Part shown: positions 1-5,852 of the stretch, one piece after another
Position numbering within the stretch: the stretch's first letter is position 1
Layout: every line of letters begins with the position of its first letter
Source: Vreelandella salicampi
Lineage (GTDB): Bacteria; Pseudomonadota; Gammaproteobacteria; Pseudomonadales; Halomonadaceae
Reading direction: 5' to 3'
NCBI RefSeq assembly: GCF_013415105.1
Contig: NZ_JACCDF010000002.1
Coordinates: 124,001 to 188,000, forward strand
DNA length: 64,000 nt
Notes under the pieces: model-generated
Told to the model about the DNA's origin: nothing
The model's input: only the letters and a program-made list of their open reading frames with translations
Database searches by the model: none
Position numbers and translations under genes: made by a program

Positions 1-209
1 TCGCCGGGGGTGGGCGAATAAACATGCGCGTCGCCATCGGCGGCGACGAGCGATGCTACCTCAACGTGCTCGCCACCCACGTTTTCCACCATATCGGCGA
101 GAATCGAAAAGCTGGTGACGACCTGAACGCGCTCATTTGCCATGGCGGCGGGCAGCGCGAGCAGGGCGGAAACACCGACTAGCCAGCGGGAAGAGGATGG
201 CAATAGCAT
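1..209 (-). CDS. znuA: Zinc/manganese ABC transporter substrate-binding protein, N-terminal part (runs off the window)
   Basis: The visible 69 codons start at the ATG whose complement is 207-209. They encode a signal peptide (hydrophobic stretch, then ALPAAMA and a likely cleavage) followed by VQVVTSFSILADMVENVGG and, further on, a DGDAHVYSPTP motif. This motif carries the first metal-binding histidine of the cluster A-I (ZnuA/MntC/SitA) solute-binding proteins. The protein would capture the metal in the periplasm and hand it to the permease encoded upstream. It lies 88 bp downstream of the permease gene on the same strand, so it is the last visible gene of the operon. The His-rich loop that separates zinc from manganese binders is beyond the edge. 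Zinc is favoured only because of the Zur-like box at the head of the operon. Confidence 0.85.
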   Translation of the reverse strand, partial: MLLPSSSRWLVGVSALLALPAAMANERVQVVTSFSILADMVENVGGEHVEVASLVAADGDAHVYSPTPG

Positions 210-297
210 CACAAGGCTCCTGTTAATTAAGACTGCTGATAAAGACAATTGATTAAAACGGCACGAGAGTAAAGCGACACAAGAGTAACACCACGCA

Positions 298-1188
298 TTA
301 CGTACTCGGGTCTGCCGAGAGTGGTGCCGTTTTGCGCCGCCACTTTGCTGCCAGGCTGTGGTAACGGCCAAACAGCGCCGAAAAGAAGTAACCCGCCCCC
401 GCGAGTAAAATAATGCTCGGCCCGGACGGAATATCGAGATGAAACGACAGCAAGAGTCCACCGGTGCTGGCGATCATAGCCAGCACCACCGCAATGCCAA
501 TCAAGCCTTCCAGCCGCTTGCTCCAAAAACGTGCCGATGTCGCGGGTAGCATCATCAGCCCCACCGCCATCAGCGTGCCGAGCGTTTGAAACCCAGCGGT
601 CAGGTTGAGCACCAAAAGCCCTAAAAACACACTATGTACCCAACCGCTGTGGCGGCTCTGGCCGCGTAAAAAAAGCGGGTCCAAACACTCCACCACCAAA
701 GCGCGGAAAATCACCGCCAGCGTGATCACAATCAGCGTGCTGATGCTGGCAATTAACAGCAGCGCGGTGGAGTTAATGGCCAACACCGAGCCAAACAGCA
801 CATGGGTGAGATCGACACTACTGCCGCCAATCGAAATCAGCATGACGCCCGCCGCCAGCGAAATAATAAAAAAACTCGCCATCGCCGCATCTTCGCGCTG
901 GCCGCCCATCTTGGACACCGCCCCGGCCAGTAGCGCGACCAATATGCCAAACACCACGCCGCCGATACTCATCACCGGCAGTGAAAAACCCGCGAGCAAA
1001 AAGCCCAGCGCTACCCCAGGCAGAATGGCGTGGGCCATGGCATCGCCGATCAAGCTCATCCCGCGCAGCACCAGAAACACCCCAAGTGGCGGAGCAGCCA
1101 GCGAAAGCGCCAGACCGCCCACCACCGCGCGGCGCATAAAACCGTAGTCAAACGGCGCAACCAGCCAGGCATTAAGCAGTTCCCACAT
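298..1188 (-). CDS. znuB: Zinc/manganese ABC transporter permease (ZnuB/SitD family)
   Basis: A 296-residue integral membrane protein with about eight hydrophobic segments and the family hallmarks RRAVVGGLALSLAAPPLGVF near the N-terminus, GDAMAHAILPGVALGF and ATSARFWSKRLEGL. These are typical of the FecCD-like ABC-3 permeases that move Zn2+ or Mn2+ across the inner membrane. The start ATG lies inside the end of the ATPase gene (17 bp overlap), which suggests translational coupling. Family assignment is firm. The metal is inferred from the Zur-like operator upstream of the operon. Confidence 0.9.
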   Translation of the reverse strand: MWELLNAWLVAPFDYGFMRRAVVGGLALSLAAPPLGVFLVLRGMSLIGDAMAHAILPGVALGFLLAGFSLPVMSIGGVVFGILVALLAGAVSKMGGQREDAAMASFFIISLAAGVMLISIGGSSVDLTHVLFGSVLAINSTALLLIASISTLIVITLAVIFRALVVECLDPLFLRGQSRHSGWVHSVFLGLLVLNLTAGFQTLGTLMAVGLMMLPATSARFWSKRLEGLIGIAVVLAMIASTGGLLLSFHLDIPSGPSIILLAGAGYFFSALFGRYHSLAAKWRRKTAPLSADPST

Positions 1189-1909
1189 GGTGCTCTCCTA
1201 ACGTAAATGGCACCACGTGGGCAGGAGCCTGCGAGTGGGTGAGGGCGCTCGGCGCCATCCAGCGGCAGTGCCCCCCGGTGAGCATTAGCACGTCATCGGC
1301 CAAGCGCTGTAGGTGGTCCATATCGTGCAGCACCACAATAATCGTCGCGCCTTCATCCGCCATCTGACGCAGAATGCGGATCAAAATCTCCACGGTCTCG
1401 CTATCCACGTTGGCGAAAGGTTCATCGAGCAACAAAAGCTCGGCTTCCTGCATCAGCGTGCGGCCAATTAACGCGCGCTGGCGCTGCCCGCCGGAAAGCT
1501 CGCCCAGTGGGCGGTGAGCCAAGTGTGAAATCCCCAGCCGCGCCATGATCTCGCGGCCTTTACGATAATGGGCCGCACAGTAGCCCTTCAGCGCCCCGTG
1601 GCTTGGCCAGCTGCCGGTCATCACCAGCTCTTCGACACTCATCGGGAAGGTCAAATCCAACGCCAACTGCTGCGGTAGCCACGCCCGGCGCTTTTTGGGG
1701 ACGGTACACACCACCTCCCCACTGATCGGGCGAAGCTCACCCATCAAGGCCTGAATTAGAGTGCTTTTACCCGCGCCGTTAGCGCCAATCAGCGCTGTAA
1801 TCGCGCCGGGCTGAAAGCTGCCGTCTACATGCTCCAGCACCGTGCGCTCGCCTTGGGCCAGGTGCAGGTTATGTAGCTGCAAGCGTGCCGGTGATGTTTC
1901 TTTCTTCAT
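1172..1909 (-). CDS. znuC: Zinc/manganese ABC transporter ATP-binding protein
   Basis: A 245-residue ABC ATPase. From N to C it shows Walker A (GANGAGKST), the signature LSGGQRQR, Walker B (LLLLDEPFANVD) and the switch histidine (VLHDMDH). The start at 1909 (MKKETSPARLQL) is chosen because its ATG overlaps the stop codon of the small upstream ORF in an ATGA arrangement. A longer in-frame reading to 2017 would lie entirely inside that small ORF. It would energise the permease encoded immediately downstream. ZnuC-like versus manganese-type cannot be decided from the ATPase alone. Confidence 0.88.
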   Translation of the reverse strand: MKKETSPARLQLHNLHLAQGERTVLEHVDGSFQPGAITALIGANGAGKSTLIQALMGELRPISGEVVCTVPKKRRAWLPQQLALDLTFPMSVEELVMTGSWPSHGALKGYCAAHYRKGREIMARLGISHLAHRPLGELSGGQRQRALIGRTLMQEAELLLLDEPFANVDSETVEILIRILRQMADEGATIIVVLHDMDHLQRLADDVLMLTGGHCRWMAPSALTHSQAPAHVVPFTLGEHHVGTA

Positions 1910-2055
1910 AGCGACCACCCACCGGCCCAAACCACCAATAGCCACAGTGCGGCCAGCGGCAGCATCACAAGACACAAGCGTTTTACCGCCGACAGCGACA
2001 TCAAGGAGAAATGACAAGGACCTTCCTTGTTATGGCGGTGCGTATACTCACTCAT
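1906..2055 (-). CDS. Small single-span membrane protein heading the znu operon
   Basis: A 49-residue ORF. The N-terminal 20 residues contain Tyr, three His and one Cys (MSEYTHRHNKEGPCHF), followed by a basic segment and one hydrophobic helix (CLVMLPLAALWLLVVWAGGW). I do not recognise a named family. It begins 28 bp downstream of the Zur-like box and its stop overlaps the ATPase start (ATGA), so it is very likely translated as the first gene of the operon. The His/Cys-rich tail next to a membrane helix makes a metal-related role conceivable, but that is inference from composition and context only. Confidence 0.6.
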   Translation of the reverse strand: MSEYTHRHNKEGPCHFSLMSLSAVKRLCLVMLPLAALWLLVVWAGGWSL

Positions 2056-2082
2056 AAAGCGGCCTCGTTTAATATAAAATAG

Positions 2083-2095
2083 GTTATAACATAAC
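2083..2095 (-). promoter_or_regulatory. Zur-like operator
   Basis: The 13-bp core GTTATAACATAAC matches the gammaproteobacterial Zur core GTTATANTATAAC at 12 of 13 positions, counting the free central base, and is nearly palindromic. It lies 28 bp upstream of the first gene of the metal-uptake operon, where a zinc-loaded repressor would block transcription. This is the main reason for calling the transporter zinc-specific. Confidence 0.65.
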
Positions 2096-2277
2096 AACTG
2101 GAAAAACCGAAAGTTTGCGAAATATTTTACTCGCTCAGAGGCATAGGGCAACGCTGAGAACGCCGCGGCGCGTTCAAATGTGCTGATGCATTCATCCTGG
2201 AGAAAACTGATGAGTGTCAATGGTCATTATTAATGAAGAATGCTTAGATGGGTTAGAGACAACTGCGCAGGGATACA

Positions 2278-4950
2278 ATGGTGATGTACTACCACTACTG
2301 GGGCAAAGCGCAAGCTAAGGGTGGGGCTGTAGAGTGCCATTTATTGCCGTATCACAACCTGGATGTCGCCGCCGTGGGCTGGCTGCTGCTTTCGCCTGAT
2401 AGGCCGCTAACACAACGCCTGGCGGCGCAACTCAGTCTTGAGCCCAAAGCACTGCGTCAGCTATTGGTTTTTTGGCTGGGGCTGCACGATATTGGCAAAT
2501 TTGCTAGATCTTTTCAGGGGCTCTTTCAATCAACAAACAGCGACTTGGTGCCTCCAGTTTCACAATATGCTTATACCGTACGCCACGACTGCTTAGGTGA
2601 TGTGTTATGGCAGCGCAAGTGGACTGCGTGGTTTCGCGACGGCACCGTGCAGTGGCCCTGTGAATTCACCAAGGTTGAAAGCAGGGCCCTGAATGAATCT
2701 AAAGCGCTTGCTGTGCTTACGGCACCCTTTTTTGGCCACCACGGCCAACCCGTGGCGGCAGGAACGCATTCGCTAGATGAGTTTTTTGCTAATGACGAAC
2801 ACGCTGATGATGTGGAAGCGGCGCGGCAGTTTATTGCTGATTGGGCCAAGGTTGTTCTGCCAGAGTGGCCGGTAGAGCAGCTACTGTCTGAAGAGTGGGT
2901 TTATGCGTTGCAAACGCTAAGCTGGTCAATCGCTGGATGGGCGACCTTAAGTGACTGGTTAGGCTCCAACCAGGATCACTTTCCCTACCGTCAAAAGAGA
3001 ATGCCACTCGCAGATTATTGGAAAATAGCGTTAGCCAAAGCTGAAAGTGCGCTGCAAGAAACGGGGTTTAATCAACTTCCCGAACCGCTCCCTTACGCTG
3101 GCATGGCAAGCTGGTTTGGTCAACAATCCATCACACCTACGCCCCTGCAGCAGGCTGCAGAAACAGTAGAAATCATGGATGGGCCGCAGCTGTTTATATT
3201 AGAAGACGTAACAGGTGCAGGGAAAACAGAGGCCGCTTGTATTCTTACCCAGCGCCTATTAGCAGCAGGCCATGGCGATGGGCTCTATTTTGCACTGCCC
3301 ACGATGGCAACCTCTAACGCCATGTATTCACGGCTGGGTAATCTGCATCGCCGGTTTTATACCGCTGAATCCTCTCCCTCTTTTGTCCTCGCCCACGGAG
3401 CCAGAGACTTAAACGACGATTTTATCGCCGCCGTTGCCGCACCTCAGCCGTCCGATCTTGATTACACCGCTAGCGAACTTTCGGCCACGAGCAGATGTAA
3501 CCAATGGCTAGCAGACTCGCGTAAAAAAGCGCTGCTGGCGGAGGTAGGCGTAGGCACCATCGACCAAGCCTTAATGGCCATTTTACCGTTTCGCCACCAG
3601 TCGCTGCGCTTGTATGGGCTGGCGCGCAAGGTATTAGTGATTGACGAGGTTCACGCCTACGACAATTACATGCAGACCCTGCTGAGCCAACTGCTGAGCT
3701 ATCACGCTCGGCAGGGTGGCAGCGCGATTCTGCTAACGGCCACGCTGCCCCGTGCGATGCGCAGTGCTTTGATGGCTGCTTGGCAAACAGGGCTTGGGCA
3801 GTTGGAAACGAAACCACAAAAAGATGATTTTCCGTTACTGACCCATGTGAGCCAAGGTCAGCCGTTGGAGTTGCCGTTAGGCTCACGCGCGGAAGTTTCC
3901 AGAAGTGTCGATATTGATTGGTTTACCGAAGAAGAGCAGGCCATTGACGCGGTATTGGAAGCGGTAGAAGCCGGTGAGTGTATCGCCTGGGTGCGCAATA
4001 CCGTGGATGATGCCATTCGCGCGTTCGAAGCCATCGCTGCCCGCCACCCTGACCCCGAGTGTTGTCTGCTGTTCCACAGCCGCTTTGCCATGGTCGATAG
4101 GCAGCGTATTGAGTCCCAGGTCATTGAGCGATTAGGCAAAGATTCGACCCCTGAAGTGCGCAAGGGACAGGTGTTGATAAGCACTCAGGTGTTCCAAGAA
4201 TCTCTGGACTGCGATGTAGATGTGATGATCAGCGATATAGCGCCCATTGATCTGCTTATCCAGCGGGCCGGACGTTTGCAGCGTCATGAGCGTGGGCCGC
4301 GCGACCTACCGCGTCTGCTGGTGCTGGCACCACCCTGGGCGGATGATCCCGACGAAAAGTGGTTGCAGCGCACAATGCCGGGCACCCAAGCGGTTTACCG
4401 CGACACCTCGCTTAGCTGGCTAACCCACCGAGTATTGCGCCGCCTTGGCGCGATCCGTATGCCCGAAGAGGCGCGGGCTCTTATTGAAGGCGTTTACGGC
4501 CAGGGTATCGACGATATTCCCGATGCGTTGCAACAAGCTCGCATTGAACAAGGCAGTATACGGAGAAGATCTGGTTCAGTCGCAACGTACAACGCGCTCG
4601 ATCTGAAAGAGGGTTATACAAAAAGTGATCAGTGGCAGGAGGAGCAAGAAATAGGCACAAGGCTGATGGATGAGCCAACGCTCAATGTCGTTCTGTTGGC
4701 GTGCTCTGCTGAGGGCGAGCTGGCGCTATGGGCAGGTGACCGTTGGCATGCCGATATGCTCAGCCAAGTAAAGCTTCGCCAGAGCCAAGCCGCCAAACTG
4801 ACACCGCTTCCGAGCCGCTATGAAAGCCGTTGGCTTGCCCTTCAAGAGCGCTATAAAGCACTGAAATATACCCAGCCCTGGCTGCCCAGCGATGACCCTG
4901 ACTGCGGCTACGATACCCAGTGGGGCGTTCGGCTTAGCAATAAGGAGTAA
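2278..4950 (+). CDS. cas3: CRISPR-associated helicase-nuclease Cas3 (type I-E)
   Basis: An 890-residue protein of normal length for an I-E Cas3. The N-terminal HD nuclease has His26 (YHNLDVAA) and the HD pair at 70-71 (GLHDIGKFAR). The SF2 helicase follows: Walker A TGAGKTEAA at about 311, DEVH box (VIDEVHAYD) at about 454, motif III LLTATLP, and motif VI QRAGRLQRH at about 661. Cas3 is recruited by Cascade to an R-loop and degrades the target DNA. All key residues visible to me are intact, so the system should be interference-competent. It is separated from casA by a DUF29 gene on the other strand and a 457-bp intergenic region, so it is probably transcribed on its own. A start at 2284 (third codon) is also possible. 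Confidence 0.95.
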   Translation: MVMYYHYWGKAQAKGGAVECHLLPYHNLDVAAVGWLLLSPDRPLTQRLAAQLSLEPKALRQLLVFWLGLHDIGKFARSFQGLFQSTNSDLVPPVSQYAYTVRHDCLGDVLWQRKWTAWFRDGTVQWPCEFTKVESRALNESKALAVLTAPFFGHHGQPVAAGTHSLDEFFANDEHADDVEAARQFIADWAKVVLPEWPVEQLLSEEWVYALQTLSWSIAGWATLSDWLGSNQDHFPYRQKRMPLADYWKIALAKAESALQETGFNQLPEPLPYAGMASWFGQQSITPTPLQQAAETVEIMDGPQLFILEDVTGAGKTEAACILTQRLLAAGHGDGLYFALPTMATSNAMYSRLGNLHRRFYTAESSPSFVLAHGARDLNDDFIAAVAAPQPSDLDYTASELSATSRCNQWLADSRKKALLAEVGVGTIDQALMAILPFRHQSLRLYGLARKVLVIDEVHAYDNYMQTLLSQLLSYHARQGGSAILLTATLPRAMRSALMAAWQTGLGQLETKPQKDDFPLLTHVSQGQPLELPLGSRAEVSRSVDIDWFTEEEQAIDAVLEAVEAGECIAWVRNTVDDAIRAFEAIAARHPDPECCLLFHSRFAMVDRQRIESQVIERLGKDSTPEVRKGQVLISTQVFQESLDCDVDVMISDIAPIDLLIQRAGRLQRHERGPRDLPRLLVLAPPWADDPDEKWLQRTMPGTQAVYRDTSLSWLTHRVLRRLGAIRMPEEARALIEGVYGQGIDDIPDALQQARIEQGSIRRRSGSVATYNALDLKEGYTKSDQWQEEQEIGTRLMDEPTLNVVLLACSAEGELALWAGDRWHADMLSQVKLRQSQAAKLTPLPSRYESRWLALQERYKALKYTQPWLPSDDPDCGYDTQWGVRLSNKE

Positions 4951-4963
4951 TGCCGAGATGCGT

Positions 4964-5395
4964 TCAATGTTCGCTGGGCTGAAAGCTAATGGCTTCCTCA
5001 ATGCTATACAGGCACTGGTCAGGAAATTCCTGCGGTTCCCGGTCTGTTTCGATGGCCGCCGCACGGCGAGCATCCTCGTAAGCCTCATTCATCAGATCAG
5101 GCAGCGATGCTTTCAAGCTAGGGTTATCGTTGAGCAAGCGATTCACCTTGGTTTGAGCATCTTCAATCGTCAGCCGCCAGCTGCGCGAGCGGCGTTCCGG
5201 CTGGTGATCCCATTTCAGGAGGTGCATCAGCAAGCGGGCCAGTTGGCTAATCAAGGCGCGTCGCTCGCTTTTCCCCATGCTTTCAATCTCCTCGGCGAGA
5301 TGCTCAATATCCAGTTTATCCAGTTTGCCGGCCCGCAGCAGCCCCGCCTGTTCAAGCGCCCAGGCGTAGGCATCCTGCTCATAATGAATTGCCAT
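4964..5395 (-). CDS. DUF29 family protein between cas3 and casA
   Basis: A 143-residue protein beginning MAIHYEQDAYAWALEQAGLL and containing the DUF29 core (LDIEHLAEEIESMG, then a Leu-rich helix LARLLMHLLKW and RSWRLTIEDAQ). The family is widespread in cyanobacteria and proteobacteria and has no established function. The start at 5395 is chosen because GGGAGG lies 8 bases upstream of its ATG. The gene is convergent with cas3 (13 bp between stops) and sits 76 bp downstream of the CRISPR-like RNA unit at 5472-5561 on the same strand. It could therefore be read from the same leftward transcript. Whether it belongs to the CRISPR system or is a chance insertion is unknown. Confidence 0.85.
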   Translation of the reverse strand: MAIHYEQDAYAWALEQAGLLRAGKLDKLDIEHLAEEIESMGKSERRALISQLARLLMHLLKWDHQPERRSRSWRLTIEDAQTKVNRLLNDNPSLKASLPDLMNEAYEDARRAAAIETDREPQEFPDQCLYSIEEAISFQPSEH

Positions 5396-5471
5396 TGTCT
5401 TATACCTCCCAACCAACTGGCTGATTGCCTGTATATCAGTAAACGGTGCGCTGGTGCTGCAAATGATCGGC

Positions 5472-5561
5472 TAGGAAATCCCCGCTAGCGCGGGGAACTG
5501 ATCCAGGCGACTTGTTGAGTCAGCCTAGTTTACGGTTCATCCCCATGTGTATGAGGAGCTA
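5472..5561 (-). ncRNA. Single-unit CRISPR-like RNA (CreR/CreA-like candidate): repeat, 32-nt spacer, repeat
   Basis: Reading the minus strand, a degenerate repeat at 5561-5533 matches the array repeat at 19 of 29 positions. Its last 12 bases (GGGGATGAACCG) are identical and include the whole 8-nt crRNA handle ATGAACCG. Its stem is CCTCAT/ATGGGG instead of CCCCGC/GCGGGG, so the hairpin is preserved by compensatory changes. A second repeat at 5500-5472 matches at 21 of 29 (20 of the first 23) and keeps the CCCCGC/GCGGGG stem exactly. The spacer between them (5532-5501) is exactly 32 nt, as in the main array, and begins TAAACTAGGCTGACTCAACA. Cas6e could process this into a normal-looking crRNA. 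The spacer partly matches 5600-5658 with AAG PAMs (separate entries). Function as a Cascade-guided repressor is inference. No convincing promoter was picked for it. Confidence 0.75.
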
Positions 5562-5566
5562 GAGAC

Positions 5567-5677
5567 TTAATTGTGCACTGCAAGTTGGTTTATGCCTAGC
5601 GTATTGCGAGGTGATAAGTTTGGCTTGTTTACTTTAATTGGTAAGTTAGGATTGTTTACTTGTAATTTATTTTTCAT
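5567..5677 (-). CDS. Possible 36-codon ORF upstream of the CRISPR-like RNA (CreT position)
   Basis: The ORF starts MKNKLQVNNPNLPIKVNKPN and stops 5 bp before the degenerate repeat at 5561. It contains a 27-bp (9-codon) direct repeat (KLQVNNPNL / PIKVNKPNL), which is the DNA partly matched by the CRISPR-like spacer. AGGAG lies upstream but only one base from the ATG, too close for efficient initiation. It uses TTA leucine codons three times, unusual for a GC-rich genome. In known creTA modules a tiny toxin gene precedes the crRNA-like antitoxin, and this ORF is in that position. It may equally be non-coding leader sequence. Confidence 0.25.
   Translation of the reverse strand: MKNKLQVNNPNLPIKVNKPNLSPRNTLGINQLAVHN
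5600..5634 (-). promoter_or_regulatory. Partial protospacer A for the CRISPR-like RNA, with AAG PAM
   Basis: On the minus strand AAG (5634-5632) precedes TAAACAAGCCAAACTTATCA. Against the 32-nt spacer of the RNA unit at 5472-5561, positions 1-5, 7 and 8 are identical, which is the complete type I-E seed. Altogether 18 of the first 26 positions match. Positions 6, 12 and 18, which do not pair in an I-E R-loop, are all mismatched. Such partial matching would allow Cascade binding without efficient Cas3 cleavage. The site overlaps the first of two 20-bp direct repeats (5615-5634 and 5642-5661, 3 differences). Confidence 0.55.
5627..5661 (-). promoter_or_regulatory. Partial protospacer B for the CRISPR-like RNA, with AAG PAM
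   Basis: This is the second copy of the direct repeat, 27 bp from site A. On the minus strand AAG (5661-5659) precedes TAAACAATCCTAACTTACCA. Positions 1-5 and 7 match the RNA-unit spacer, position 8 does not, and 16 of the first 23 positions match. The PAM and seed abut a possible -35 element of the rightward cas promoter, so Cascade bound here would obstruct RNA polymerase. Confidence 0.5.
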
Positions 5678-5688
5678 GCTCCTATGCT
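5660..5688 (+). promoter_or_regulatory. Candidate promoter of the casABCDE-cas1-cas2 operon
   Basis: TTGTAA (5660-5665), 17 bp, then TATGCT (5683-5688). Each hexamer matches the sigma-70 consensus at 4 of 6. It is the best pair I found in the AT-rich stretch upstream of casA and lies directly next to protospacer B. The resulting 5' leader would be about 160 nt. Confidence 0.3.
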
Positions 5689-5707
5689 CAGCTTCAGCAA
5701 GCTTTGA

Positions 5708-5806
5708 ATGCTCTGTATTCTCGGCGGGCTAAAAAAGCTGTTTGAAAGATTGGGTGAGTGGGATTGGGTCAGCATCGTAGAGCGTTTGGCATGGCTGTTC
5801 CTTTGA
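5708..5806 (+). CDS. Possible 32-residue ORF in the casA leader
   Basis: ATG at 5708 to TGA at 5804-5806 encodes MLCILGGLKKLFERLGEWDW and then a hydrophobic tail (VSIVERLAWLFL), a plausible amphipathic or membrane-active peptide. It ends 46 bp before casA. There is no good Shine-Dalgarno sequence, so translation is doubtful. It could be a leader peptide, or the mobile part of a guard module, or nothing. Confidence 0.2.
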   Translation: MLCILGGLKKLFERLGEWDWVSIVERLAWLFL

Positions 5807-5852
5807 AAGCTCATTAAACGGATAGCTCACATGCTGAGCAGGAGGTAAATGC

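Noticed and set aside
227-526. 99-codon ORF overlapping znuB
   Set aside because: Out of frame with the well-supported permease gene and without family features.
5437-5445. A further TAAAC match to the hidden spacer, in the DUF29 leader
   Set aside because: Preceded by CAG, not AAG, and positions 7 and 8 do not match.
5477-5504. Hairpin CCCCGC/GCGGGG upstream of casA read as a terminator
   Set aside because: No T-run on either strand, and the sequence aligns with the CRISPR repeat on the minus strand with a 32-nt spacer to a second repeat.
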